From Westiellopsis prolifica IICB1 (GTDB lineage Bacteria; Cyanobacteriota; Cyanobacteriia; Cyanobacteriales; Nostocaceae), in assembly GCF_004323185.1 (NCBI RefSeq), contig NZ_NAPS01000001.1, positions 1,262,354 to 1,326,353 of the forward strand: a stretch of 64,000 nt of DNA. Reading direction: 5' to 3'. Positions within the stretch are counted from its first letter, which is position 1. The number at the start of each line of letters is the position of its first letter. The notes under the pieces are model-generated. The model made no database searches and was not told the origin of the DNA. It saw nothing but the letters and a program-made list of their open reading frames with translations. Of the stretch, positions 27,410 through 36,183 are shown in pieces. The translations under genes and the position numbers were made by a program.

Positions 27410-28276
27410 ATGTCACTAAACGCTAGTGAAAAACTGATGGAGCAAAAGACAGCAAGTCAGGGAAACCAAACAGATATATCCGCCATCATCAAAAATTCCT
27501 TATCTTTTGGAGAGAATAAATGTCTTATAGAAGGTGAACAAGCAACACCTGTTAATCAGCTTCCTCAGTCCTGGCAAGATATTTATGCAGGAAAATCTCA
27601 CACAAAACTTTCTGACCCAGAAGCATATGTGAAGATGGCGCAACTTTTTCTTCACAAGATGTCTCATGGTGATGTTGACTTATTCAATGAATCGGCAGAT
27701 TTCCTAGATTGCAAGCCAGCTTTTTGTGAAATATTTGGTAAACTTGCTTGGAAAACCCTTGAGTTTTATGGAGAAGATTTTGACATTAATAAGTATCCGA
27801 ATTTTGACTTAATTGAGAAAGAGCTTATCCTAGAACAAGAAGATTACGTTGAACGTAAAAAAATTATCGAAATAGGAAGAAACCTCTTTGATGAATTCGG
27901 ATATGATCTTCCAGCTTCTTTTTATTACGTACACCTTGCACCGATCTCCAGGAAAAAAGTTTCTGAAGTTCGTCCGTTAAGATTCAGCGAAGAGGACAGA
28001 AAAAATGCTCGTGCTTGGGATGCTTCTCTGCATGGACAAAAGGTGTTTCCCATCCAACTAATGGTGCAAAGCATCTCTTCTAAGCACGGATTTTTCCAAG
28101 AGCATGGTTGTGGATGTAACCACGCGATGGCGAGAGTTGGCGCTACTGATACATCTTTTGACTACCAGATTCGTCCCCAAATGCGGACTACCTGGATTAG
28201 GGATTTTATTTGGACTGTATGGTATGAGTACGCCTTCTATAAATTCGTGCCAGTTACCCGTTTCTTAGTCGGTTGA
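27410..28276 (+). CDS. Hypothetical protein in the metal-linked group
   Basis: A 288-residue soluble protein I cannot place. No signal peptide or membrane helices are seen. Features are an N-terminal 40-residue variable part, an acidic helical middle (FDLIEKELILEQEDYVERK), and a C-terminal region with HGCGCNHAMARVG, whose two cysteines and two histidines could bind a metal, followed by many aromatic residues (WIRDFIWTVWYEYAFYKF). A good ribosome site (AAAGGAAA) precedes the ATG. It is followed on the same strand by a Cys-rich small protein and a peptide deformylase, with a Fur-like site in front, so a role in metal-limited conditions is a guess. Confidence 0.6.
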   Translation: MSLNASEKLMEQKTASQGNQTDISAIIKNSLSFGENKCLIEGEQATPVNQLPQSWQDIYAGKSHTKLSDPEAYVKMAQLFLHKMSHGDVDLFNESADFLDCKPAFCEIFGKLAWKTLEFYGEDFDINKYPNFDLIEKELILEQEDYVERKKIIEIGRNLFDEFGYDLPASFYYVHLAPISRKKVSEVRPLRFSEEDRKNARAWDASLHGQKVFPIQLMVQSISSKHGFFQEHGCGCNHAMARVGATDTSFDYQIRPQMRTTWIRDFIWTVWYEYAFYKFVPVTRFLVG

Positions 28277-28370
28277 GAAACTTTGTAATTACCATTTTTT
28301 AAAGAGAGTCAATTGGTATCTGAAATTAAATATTTATTCAGATACTTTTTTATAAATTAGGATGTTATAG

Positions 28371-28631
28371 ATGATTAAATCTTCGCCACCTCTTTACCCA
28401 AGCAATTATCAAATGCTTAAAAACCTTCTTAGAGAAGCATATAAAACTGTCAATCAGGGATTATGTGGTGAGCAAGCGATCGCTTCCAGAAATACCGTTA
28501 AAAAAAGACTAGAAATATGCTCAACTTGTGAAAAATTTGATGCCCAAGCAAAGCGTTGTACCATATGTGGATGTTTGATGATCGTGAAGGCAAATCTTGA
28601 GGCTTCTACCTGCCCAGATGGGAAATGGTAA
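28371..28631 (+). CDS. Small zinc-ribbon-like protein
   Basis: An 86-residue protein. Its C-terminal half carries CSTC, CTICGC and a final CPDGKW, a spacing typical of a zinc ribbon. Small proteins ending in this C-x2-C...C-x2-CGC...CPxGKW pattern are familiar from bacteriophages, including cyanophages, where their role is unknown. The N-terminus is basic and helical. It lies 94 bp after the unknown gene and 106 bp before the peptide deformylase, all on one strand. Together with a deformylase this could be phage-derived cargo, but no structural phage genes are near. Confidence 0.65.
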   Translation: MIKSSPPLYPSNYQMLKNLLREAYKTVNQGLCGEQAIASRNTVKKRLEICSTCEKFDAQAKRCTICGCLMIVKANLEASTCPDGKW

Positions 28632-28737
28632 TATCATACTCTTCTTTGTCAATACTGGTAATAAATTAATGCTTAAAAATTAAGCTAACATAGTACCAAT
28701 TTCCGCCCTAAAATAATCCTTTAATTTCAGTATTTTT

Positions 28738-29241
28738 ATGGCACTCAAACCAATTATCTTTCATCCCAATTCCTTATTAAGGAAACCTTCAATCAAGGTA
28801 GAAAAATTTGATCAAGAGCTTCAAATTTTGGTTGATGATTTGGTAGATACAATGCTTGAAAATAAGTCAATGGGATTAGCTGCTCCTCAGATTGGAGAGT
28901 TAAAAAGGGTTTTTGTTCTAAATCAAAAACGCATCTTAGGTGACAAGACAGAAGAGATTAAACCTGAAGATATCTTGTGCATTATTAATCCGGAAATAGC
29001 ATACCAAAAGCCTGTTCTTGATTCAGAAGAGGGATGCCTTAGCATTCTAGGGCAGCGTGGAATTGTTAAGCGATTTAATCAAGTTATACTTTCAGCATTT
29101 GATCGAGAAAATCGTGCTTTTTCCCTCACTGCTGATGGGGTATTATCCATTGTCATTCAACATGAAATCGACCATCTCAATGGAATTCTCTTGATTGATA
29201 AATTCCTGTCCTTGTCTTCTGATAAAACTCCCCTTTCCTAG
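28738..29241 (+). CDS. def: Peptide deformylase (accessory copy)
   Basis: A 167-residue peptide deformylase, the metalloenzyme that removes formyl from the N-terminal Met of new proteins. The three family motifs are present: SMGLAAPQIG (motif I, first Gly replaced by Ser), EGCLS with metal ligand C100, and QHEIDHLNG with H142, catalytic E143 and H146. It is on the short side and lies away from fmt, so it is likely a second, accessory copy. Extra deformylase genes are found in metal-regulon clusters and in cyanophages. Here it follows a Cys-rich protein and a Fur-like site. Confidence 0.9.
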   Translation: MALKPIIFHPNSLLRKPSIKVEKFDQELQILVDDLVDTMLENKSMGLAAPQIGELKRVFVLNQKRILGDKTEEIKPEDILCIINPEIAYQKPVLDSEEGCLSILGQRGIVKRFNQVILSAFDRENRAFSLTADGVLSIVIQHEIDHLNGILLIDKFLSLSSDKTPLS

Positions 29242-29304
29242 TCTCAATCAGAACATCAATCTGGAATCGTAAAGAATTTAACCTCCTAGTATTTACCGAA
29301 TAAA

Positions 29305-29352
29305 GGCAGAGGGCAGAGGGCAGAGGGCAGAGGGCAGAGGGCAGAAGGCAGA
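29305..29352 (+). repeat. GGGCAGA short tandem repeat
   Basis: About six consecutive 7-bp units of GGGCAGA, degenerating to GGCAGAAGG. Runs of three G spaced by four bases could form a G-quadruplex. It lies in the 295-bp gap after the deformylase, which otherwise holds no gene. Confidence 0.7.
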
Positions 29353-29536
29353 AGGGAAGAATTTATTATCCCTCTGCTAAAAGGGTCAAAAGTCCCTAAA
29401 TTTATTTATGAAAAATATAAAAAGATGTATTTTGAGACGCGCAGCACGAGAAATACAGCGTCCTTATTAAATCCCCTAAATTTATTTATGGGGATTCCTT
29501 CTGCCCTCTGCCTCCAGCATAGCTGCCTTCTTAAAA

Positions 29537-30472
29537 CTAAATTTTCATTAACTCACGTTGTTTCTGCAAACGGTTTTGCCACCTAAGTATTCTTGACCAC
29601 CGCTCAACAGGAGAACTTAACTTTTGAGAGAGAATCTGATTAAGAATTTGGGTAAAAATTCCTTCAACTTGGTCAAAATTATCAAGAAGATTCTTGCCGT
29701 AAATAGAGGGCATAAACGGAATTTTCCCAACTATTCTAGTAGAGTGTTCTTTCTCAAAAGCCTCCACTTCTGGGAATTGATTAAGGCATTTATTTAAAAC
29801 ATACACCACTGGAATTCCTAACTCTTCGTCAATGGCGCGGATATCTTCTGAAATTGCTACAGAGTCGGGTGTCGCCTCAACCACTACAACTACTACATCG
29901 GCTCCTATAGGTAGACCAAATCGTCCTGCATCTTCTCCACCGCCGCAGTCGAGAACTACAATGCCATTTGTACACAGCGCCAACCAAGCCTTCAGTGGGT
30001 TAAGTGTGGCATGAGAGCAACGAGTAGAGTAAAGTTCTTCCATACGCAGTGCAGTAGTTCCTACCGACATCAACGCTAGCCCGTCACTGAGGGTTTTTAC
30101 ATATTTTTCAGTGAATGAGTCTGTTGGATCAATAGAGAATTTTTTGGTTTCACTGAATGAAGTACCGTAGAACTCGCGGTAAGTCTGCTCCCGACCGAGT
30201 CCTTGAAACTCATAAAAGTCCTTCTCAGCTTGAGTGATTAGAGGAAGTTTCTGAAGTTCTTTTTCTCCATATCCAAGATAGTGAGAACTAAGGTAGCGCG
30301 AGAGCGATCTGTTCGGATCTGCATCCGCAACAATCATTGTTTTTCCTAGTCTTCTCAAAGATTGGATCAGACCGAGCGAGGTGAACGTCTTACCTGTCCC
30401 GCCTTTGCCCATGAGAGCAATGACAAGTTCGCGCTCTAGTAGTGGATAATCTTCAAAAACAGTTATTTCCAT
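29537..30472 (-). CDS. CooC/MinD-like P-loop ATPase
   Basis: A 311-residue SIMIBI ATPase. The deviant Walker A is MGKGGTGKT near residue 20, followed by MIVADADPN, and the Walker B-like strand GIVVLDCGGGEDAGRF. It ends with a basic helical tail. The pattern (GKGG-x-GKT, DADPN) is closest to CooC-type ATPases that insert nickel or other metals into enzymes, rather than to plasmid ParA proteins. The frame allows TTG at 30475, but ATG 30472 is better. Two Fur-box-like sites lie 130-180 bp upstream. It converges with the deformylase gene cluster. A metal-insertion role is inference. Confidence 0.8.
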   Translation of the reverse strand: MEITVFEDYPLLERELVIALMGKGGTGKTFTSLGLIQSLRRLGKTMIVADADPNRSLSRYLSSHYLGYGEKELQKLPLITQAEKDFYEFQGLGREQTYREFYGTSFSETKKFSIDPTDSFTEKYVKTLSDGLALMSVGTTALRMEELYSTRCSHATLNPLKAWLALCTNGIVVLDCGGGEDAGRFGLPIGADVVVVVVEATPDSVAISEDIRAIDEELGIPVVYVLNKCLNQFPEVEAFEKEHSTRIVGKIPFMPSIYGKNLLDNFDQVEGIFTQILNQILSQKLSSPVERWSRILRWQNRLQKQRELMKI

Positions 30473-30548
30473 CAACTCTCAAAGTAGAAAAAATTATTGA
30501 CATAACATAATTTCACGGAACCGCGCATGTTCTCGTGTCGTGTTTCCT

Positions 30549-30569
30549 CCCATGCCTAAAGGCTATGGG
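30549..30569. repeat. Short hairpin in the 30.5-kb gap
   Basis: CCCATGCC and GGCTATGGG form a stem with one bulged base around TAAA. It resembles the hairpins at IS200/IS605 ends, but no other part of such an element is recognisable here. The rest of the 316-bp gap holds the Fur-like sites and no gene. Confidence 0.4.
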
Positions 30570-30598
30570 TTTCCACACTTACCGCCAGGTTTTATGAA

Positions 30599-30652
30599 GA
30601 TAATAATAATCATTTTGAATCAGGAAAGATGAAGATAATAATAATTATTCTA
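30599..30652 (-). promoter_or_regulatory. Two tandem Fur-box-like sites upstream of the CooC-like gene
   Basis: GATAATAATAATCATTTTG (30599-30617) matches 16 of 19 and a second copy at 30634-30652 matches 15 of 19 positions of the Fur consensus. They are spaced 35 bp apart (about 3.5 helix turns), suitable for cooperative binding. They precede the CooC-like gene on the minus strand by about 130-180 bp. Confidence 0.5.
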
Positions 30653-30788
30653 AAAAAAATGTGAAATTTTAACCGATTCGGCGAAATTCCCCATCCCTCT
30701 ATAGGGCAGATGGGGAGGATGTCAAGAAAGCTGCACACTCTCAGCGTTTAAACGCTGAAGCGTGCCTCTTTGTCCTGTTCCTGTCCCC

Positions 30789-31673
30789 TTAGGCATTTGC
30801 CCTGAAAAAAGATACCAGTGTCTGTGATTGCTTATTCCTACTTGAAAACTCCGATGAAAGATTCATTTGAGCATCCCAGAATTCAACCCACAAGTCACAG
30901 TATTTCTGACATAATTTAGCAATGTCATCGTATTGAGCAGGAGCGATCGCTTGCATGAGGACATACCAAAGGTCATCTTCATGGGTGTCATCGTTGGCTT
31001 CAGCCTGTAAATCATTACTAGTCCCATGACAGACATAGTACCCTGTAGTCACATTTATTCCTACAGCTTTTGTGTTTTCACGTAGAGGCGCACTGAACAG
31101 GATAACTTCCTTTTCTGCAACTGCAAGCAAGCTAGTGATTGAACTCAAATCATTGTAGGCATCCTCAAGACACTTTCGCACCTGGTTAGCAATTTTGCTA
31201 GGAATATAGCTCTGTCGTTGTTCAAGACTAATTCCCAGTTCATCAAGTACACCCTCAAACAGACGATAGTGGGCGTTATGGGGATTACCTCGGTAGTCGC
31301 CGTACTGATCGCAACCAGGCCGAAAGCCAAACTCGTCCAAATCATTCAGAGTGAGAAGAAATCGGGCATACATCTTGCTACCAGGTTTGAGTCGTTGTTC
31401 CAACTGACAGGTTTGGTATTGTGCGATCAGAAGGGCGTCTGTAAATATCTGCACAATCGCATGACGGTACTCTAGGTGGATACGTTTCATCTGTTCCCGA
31501 TTAAAAGCACCCTGATTCAGCGCCGCAATGATTGGATGAGTTGCAACCGGATGATGCTTCAAGGTAGAGCGTAAATTATTAATAAAGTTCTCGTTTTCCG
31601 ACCACAAAGAAGCGGGTACTGAATCTTTCATTGCCAATCTGGCTTTTTGACGTGGATTACCCATTTCCATCAT
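30789..31673 (-). CDS. Iron-containing redox enzyme-like protein (haem-oxygenase-like fold)
   Basis: A 294-residue all-helical protein of the haem-oxygenase-like diiron oxidase/oxygenase type. The acid and histidine pairs expected on the bundle helices can be proposed: H-L-E-Y-R-H in the second helix and E225-x2-D228-x2-H231 in the last core helix (EANDDTHEDD). Relatives perform oxidative chemistry on fatty acids, amino acids or cofactors with two irons. Ligand assignment by eye is uncertain. Two methionines start the frame (31673 and 31670). It is upstream of the CooC-like ATPase on the same strand, but 316 bp away with Fur-like sites between. Confidence 0.7.
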   Translation of the reverse strand: MMEMGNPRQKARLAMKDSVPASLWSENENFINNLRSTLKHHPVATHPIIAALNQGAFNREQMKRIHLEYRHAIVQIFTDALLIAQYQTCQLEQRLKPGSKMYARFLLTLNDLDEFGFRPGCDQYGDYRGNPHNAHYRLFEGVLDELGISLEQRQSYIPSKIANQVRKCLEDAYNDLSSITSLLAVAEKEVILFSAPLRENTKAVGINVTTGYYVCHGTSNDLQAEANDDTHEDDLWYVLMQAIAPAQYDDIAKLCQKYCDLWVEFWDAQMNLSSEFSSRNKQSQTLVSFFRANA

Positions 31674-32332
31674 CTATCCCTCCGTGTATCTTTACTACGA
31701 TTTCTCTATCTTAATTAAGAACACAGCTATTAACTGTCTAAAAAGCACTTAAATAGCGCAATGTTCAAAAGCAGCGATTCAGCGATTGGCTGACCAAGTT
31801 ATACCAATTCAAAATTTCAGAACTTGTTGCCCGATGACGCCAGGTGCTTTATGGCGACGGACTTCCTTAGCCGGATGCAAGCTCCGGCTCCAGTCCTCGC
31901 AAACCCGTCCAGCGCACTGGCTCCTTTATGCCCCAAGTCGGCGGGCGGTGAGGCAGTGCAAGCGCAGTCTTGGGTGTCTCCCCCATGAGCGACTGCCGAA
32001 CCCGAAGGGTGCTTCATTCTACCTCTAGAAGGAGTGGGCAATCGAGCGCTGACTTACTGTAATGTTGGTTATACGTAGTAAGCAGCATATAATTAATACC
32101 TTATATTATAGTACTAATCATCTATCGCTTTATAGTATTTTTTATTGTCATTTTAAAGTTCATATGACATACTCAAATAAAATACGTTAACTCGACCGAG
32201 ATGCAGGAGTTGAGTTTTGGTTGTCTACGCGCCTTACCTTAGTAGTTAAAAGCTGGCAATTAACTACTAGGACACGGAGGTTGATCTGCATTTTGATTGG
32301 GGAACTGCTAAATACGGTGTGAAAAATTCATA
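31674..32332. other. Intergenic region with a GC-rich repeat block
   Basis: 659 bp without a convincing gene. The block at about 31850-32040 is clearly more GC-rich than its surroundings. It includes the ccagcgcactggctcc, aagtcggcgggcggtgagg and cgactgccgaacccg segments that look like dispersed cyanobacterial repeat sequence. The short open frames across it on both strands have no family features. The right part is AT-rich and should contain the promoter of the TPR gene. Confidence 0.5.
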
Positions 32333-33583
32333 ATGCTAAAAGATTCACAAGGACTGGTAGTCACGACAGATTCACCAGATGCGATCGCAGCTATTAACCA
32401 CTTCATCGATCAGGCACTTTTTTATGGCAAAGATGCTGAGATAGCGATTTTGCAAGCAATAGCAGCTGATTCAAATTGTGCTTTAGCCCATGGGTATGCT
32501 GCTAGCTATTATCTTTCTCAAGAAAATAAAATAGCTTGGCAGCAAGCACAACCCCACTTGCAAGCAGCACAAAAGAATTTGCCTAAGATAACCAACAGAG
32601 AACAGTTGTATGTGCAAGCAATATTAGCTTGGGCAAACACAGAAATTGACGTGGCGATCGCCCTCCACGAAGAGATTACCAACACATTTCCTCGTGACTT
32701 GATCGCCGTCCAGCAGGGACAGTATCACTATTTTTACTTGGGTGACAAAGAAAAATCACTGCAAATCGCCCAAAAAGTTCTGCCTGCCAATCTTGAAAAC
32801 CATTATTTATACAGTATGGTTGCATTTAGTTTAGAACAGTGCCATCAGCTAGCAGCAGCAGAAGCAATGGGGCGTCAGGCAACACTTATGAATCGCTATA
32901 ATCCTTGGGCGCATCACGCCGTTGCCCATGTTTTAGAAACTCAAGGGCGAGTGGATGAGGGTATCGCTTGGATGGAGAGTTTTGCAGATACCTGGGAAAA
33001 CTGCAATTCTATGCTGTATACCCATAACTGGTGGCACATCGCACTATATTACTTGAAGAAAGGTGATGCAGAGAAAGTCTTAGCACTCTATGATCACCAC
33101 ATTCAGGAACGCGCCAAAAAACAATCCCCGAAAGACCAAGTCGCAGCAATTTCACTTCTATTACGGCTAGAATTACGAGGTGTCAATGTAGGTCGTCGCT
33201 GGCATGATTTAAGTGCTTATATTTACTCTCGTATCGACGAACATGCCCTACCTTTTCAAGACTTGCATTACGTCTATGCTTTATTTAAAGCTGGATTTAC
33301 TAACTGGGGAAACCAGATGCTATTGAGTATGGAGAAACATGCTTTGAGTATAAATCCTTTCCTACGACAAGGTTGGTTAGAGGTAGCAATTCCCGCCGCT
33401 AGAGGAATGGTTGCTCATGCTAAAGGTGATTTTAATACAGCTATAACGCAATTAAAATCAGTATTACCACGGTTGCATGAGATTGGCGGTAGCCACACAC
33501 AGCGAGTTTTGTTTGAGCAAGTTTATCAAAATGCGATGTTGATGGCACAAAAGCAGAGTTATGTTTACAAGAAAGTCGGTTGA
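32333..33583 (+). CDS. TTC38-like tetratricopeptide-repeat protein
   Basis: A 416-residue helical repeat protein without a signal peptide. Conserved landmarks of the TTC38 family are present: PWAHHAVAHVLETQGR near residue 200 and the HNWWHIALYYL block near 240. Helical pairs of TPR type run through the whole length (ALAHGYAASYYL, AAEAMGRQATLM). Members are found from bacteria to humans and their function is unknown; the fold suggests a protein-binding scaffold. It stands alone with long spacers on both sides. The ATG at 32333 is preceded by a weak ribosome site. Confidence 0.85.
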   Translation: MLKDSQGLVVTTDSPDAIAAINHFIDQALFYGKDAEIAILQAIAADSNCALAHGYAASYYLSQENKIAWQQAQPHLQAAQKNLPKITNREQLYVQAILAWANTEIDVAIALHEEITNTFPRDLIAVQQGQYHYFYLGDKEKSLQIAQKVLPANLENHYLYSMVAFSLEQCHQLAAAEAMGRQATLMNRYNPWAHHAVAHVLETQGRVDEGIAWMESFADTWENCNSMLYTHNWWHIALYYLKKGDAEKVLALYDHHIQERAKKQSPKDQVAAISLLLRLELRGVNVGRRWHDLSAYIYSRIDEHALPFQDLHYVYALFKAGFTNWGNQMLLSMEKHALSINPFLRQGWLEVAIPAARGMVAHAKGDFNTAITQLKSVLPRLHEIGGSHTQRVLFEQVYQNAMLMAQKQSYVYKKVG

Positions 33584-33642
33584 CTCATATCTTGCATCAG
33601 CTTTTCATCCCGCCAATAAATAAATTTATTGGCTAATAGCTA

Positions 33643-33748
33643 ATACCATTTCACGTTAATCACGATACACATAAATTTTGTTCCAGACGCGATATATCGC
33701 GTCTGGAACACCATTTGTATTTGTATCAGGGTTTTAGTGAAATGGTAT
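33643..33748. mobile_element. Miniature inverted-repeat element C
   Basis: Perfect 12-bp terminal inverted repeats (ATACCATTTCAC and its complement) about 106 bp apart. A 28-bp internal palindrome (33681-33708) of the AGACGCGATATATCGCGTCT family lies inside. There is no coding capacity and no clear target duplication. Confidence 0.65.
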
Positions 33749-33780
33749 AAAGTCAGATAAATCTGACTGGGACGATGTTT

Positions 33781-33873
33781 GAGTCCGTTTTAACGGACTT
33801 ATGCTACTAGCCTCAGAATTAATTCTGAGGCTTTAATCCTGCAATATTTAAGCACTGAAGTGCTTACTACGAA
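33781..33873. repeat. Cluster of three perfect hairpins
   Basis: Three separate palindromes in 93 bp: AGTCCGTTTTAACGGACT, GCCTCAGAATTAATTCTGAG with its closing GC, and AAGCACTGAAGTGCTT, which is followed by TACTACGAAC. The 445-bp gap between the TPR and methylase genes contains no gene. These hairpins belong to dispersed repeat families. Confidence 0.65.
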
Positions 33874-34028
33874 CCTATGAAAACTTTTGCAATTTACCAA
33901 TACCTACAAGCGATCGCCTGGAATTTTATAAGACTTAAAATTATATAAAAAATAGCTATGGATTTTTTAGTACTATACTGTTATAGTACATTATTACTAT
34001 TTTGTGGTCATAATTTTAAGGTTGGTAA

Positions 34029-34904
34029 ATGGCATCATCAGTCAATAAACTTGTAAGACCATTTTTAAAATGGGCAGGAGGAAAAAGACAGTTAGTTCCA
34101 GATATCATAGCAAGTCATCTTCCTCAAAAGTACAATACTTACTATGAACCTTTTATTGGTGCAGGCGCGCTTCTTTTCAGCTTGCAACCTAAACAGGCTG
34201 TGATCAATGATACTAATACAGAATTAATCAATTGCTACAAAGTAATTAGAGACTCAGTTGATGAATTAATTGAGGATTTAAAAAAGCATAATAACCAGGA
34301 AAATTATTATTATGCTATCAGAGATTGGGATAGAAATAAAGATTATCAATGCAAAAGTCCTGTAGAAAGAGCCTCAAGAATAATTTTCCTCAACAAGACT
34401 TGTTATAATGGCTTATTTAGAGTTAATTCTCAAGGTCAGTTCAATGTACCTTTTGGCAAATACAAAAACCCAAATATTTTAGATATTGCTGTATTAAAAG
34501 CTGTTAGTAAATATCTCAATGATAATCAAATAGATATATTAAATATAGATTTCCAGGAAGCTATTCAAGATGCAAAAAAAGGAGATTTAATATATTTTGA
34601 TCCTCCCTATGACCCAGTATCAGATACATCTTCTTTTACTGGGTACGATGTGAATGGGTTCAATAAAGATCAGCAAATAAGATTGAAAGAAACTTTTGAT
34701 GATTTAAATTCTAGAGGTTGTAATATTTTACTAAGCAATGCTTATACAGAGTTTATTGTAAATTTGTATGGTGAGTACAAGCAAACCAAAATAGCTGCGA
34801 CTAGAGCTATCAACTCAAATGCAAGCAAAAGAGGTAAAGTTGATGAAATTTTGATAAAAAATTATGAGTCCGTTATCAGACACAAGTCAAAAAACAAAGA
34901 ATGA
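34029..34904 (+). CDS. Type II DNA adenine methyltransferase (Dam/DpnIIA-like, D12 class)
   Basis: A 291-residue N6-adenine methyltransferase. It has FLKWAGGKRQL at the N-terminus (SAM site), YYEPFIGAGALLF (motif I), and the catalytic DPPYDPV at about residues 191-197 followed by SFTGYDVNGF. The D12 class, which includes Dam and M.DpnIIA, methylates A in GATC, so that is the likely target, though not proven by sequence. The following restriction gene overlaps it by 41 bp, which defines a restriction-modification pair. It has an AT-rich codon bias unlike the rest of the window, a sign of recent transfer. Confidence 0.9.
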   Translation: MASSVNKLVRPFLKWAGGKRQLVPDIIASHLPQKYNTYYEPFIGAGALLFSLQPKQAVINDTNTELINCYKVIRDSVDELIEDLKKHNNQENYYYAIRDWDRNKDYQCKSPVERASRIIFLNKTCYNGLFRVNSQGQFNVPFGKYKNPNILDIAVLKAVSKYLNDNQIDILNIDFQEAIQDAKKGDLIYFDPPYDPVSDTSSFTGYDVNGFNKDQQIRLKETFDDLNSRGCNILLSNAYTEFIVNLYGEYKQTKIAATRAINSNASKRGKVDEILIKNYESVIRHKSKNKE

Positions 34905-36183
34905 TATTGCTTGGGAGAAAATATTTCAAGAATATTCTATTTTAGAAGAGATATCTAAAATAGGATATTTTGAAATAGATTCTGCCACAATAAATAAATT
35001 TAGAGAAAGTAGATTGATGGCAAAGTTTGACCATCAAGCAAATTTACCCAATATTTTTAAAAAGCATAAACTTTCTATATTACCTATTTCTAGAAATAAA
35101 TATGTAATCGGAACTTTTGCTACTCATCAGATAGTTAAGTATGACCATACTTTAGAAGCAGTGCCTGTTGATTTTCCCATAAAAATTAATAGTATTGATT
35201 ATACAAATTTATATTCTGAAAGTTCCGCATTAAGTTGTGCTTTTAATACAGGTATTATCAATCATCTACTTGATGAAGAAGAGGTTTTTTACACTGTTTT
35301 CGGCAGAATGTCCACAGGTAATTTTAGTTTTTTTATCAAAAATTTTATAGATGAAAGTTCATATAATCTTTCTATTAATAATTCTCAGTGTGAAATAGAT
35401 GCCGGATTTGAGAGTGAAAATTACTTCTTATTAATAGAAGCTAAAATTTACGATGTAGATGATTTTTTAATTAGACAGCTTTATTATCCATATAGACTCT
35501 GGTCAAGTAAGATTATAAACAAAAAAGTCATTCCTGTGTTAATGACTTATTCTAATTCTAGCAATATATTTAGTTTCTTTATATATAAGTTTAATAATAT
35601 TTTAGATTACAACTCTATAAGTTTGGTAGAGCAAAGAAACTACATTATATCTCCTGAAAATATATCATTAGAAGATATCTCAGAAATATTTGAATCAACT
35701 ACTATAGTTTCTGAGCCAATTAATATTCCATTTCCACAAGCAAACAAATTTGAAAGAGTTGTAGATATGCTTACAATTTTACTAGATAAAGAATTAACTC
35801 AGGAAGAAATTACAACAAACTATCAATTTGATAAAAGACAGACAAATTACTATACTGATGCTGCTAGATATCTTGGATTAATTGAGAAAGAGAAAGACCA
35901 AATTACTGGAGAAATTACTTATAAATTAAGTAATGAAGGAAGCTCTCTCATAATAAAAAGACATAAAATAAAAATCCTTATTCTCATAAGAAAGATTTTA
36001 GAACATCAGGTTTTTTATCAAACTTTTAACTCTACTATGAATAACGGAGTAACACCACATCATAATCAGATTTGTGAAATTATGTCTTCTTGCAATTTAC
36101 GTATCAATGATACGACCATAAAAAGACGGTCTAGTACAGTCCGTAGGTGGATAGAATGGATATTAAATATGATTTCAGATTAA
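34864..36183 (+). CDS. Type II restriction endonuclease-like protein
   Basis: A 439-residue protein that overlaps the methylase by 41 bp. The middle holds a PD-(D/E)XK nuclease core: E177-I-D179 then strand LLIEAKIY with E192-x-K194. The C-terminal third is helical with a winged-helix look (ERVVDMLTILLDKELTQEEI, then TNYYTDAARYLGLI) and could read the DNA site. The context and motifs indicate the restriction partner of the adenine methylase. It does not resemble DpnII or MboI in sequence. It is strongly AT-rich. The stop codon overlaps that of the convergent secreted-protein gene by 4 bp. Confidence 0.8.
   Translation: MSPLSDTSQKTKNDIAWEKIFQEYSILEEISKIGYFEIDSATINKFRESRLMAKFDHQANLPNIFKKHKLSILPISRNKYVIGTFATHQIVKYDHTLEAVPVDFPIKINSIDYTNLYSESSALSCAFNTGIINHLLDEEEVFYTVFGRMSTGNFSFFIKNFIDESSYNLSINNSQCEIDAGFESENYFLLIEAKIYDVDDFLIRQLYYPYRLWSSKIINKKVIPVLMTYSNSSNIFSFFIYKFNNILDYNSISLVEQRNYIISPENISLEDISEIFESTTIVSEPINIPFPQANKFERVVDMLTILLDKELTQEEITTNYQFDKRQTNYYTDAARYLGLIEKEKDQITGEITYKLSNEGSSLIIKRHKIKILILIRKILEHQVFYQTFNSTMNNGVTPHHNQICEIMSSCNLRINDTTIKRRSSTVRRWIEWILNMISD

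Noticed and set aside
28371-29241. Prophage remnant
   Set aside because: Two phage-like small genes are not enough; no integrase, capsid or lysis genes are in the window.
31786-32041. Possible small genes on both strands in the GC-rich block
   Set aside because: Frames are open because of base composition and have no recognisable features.
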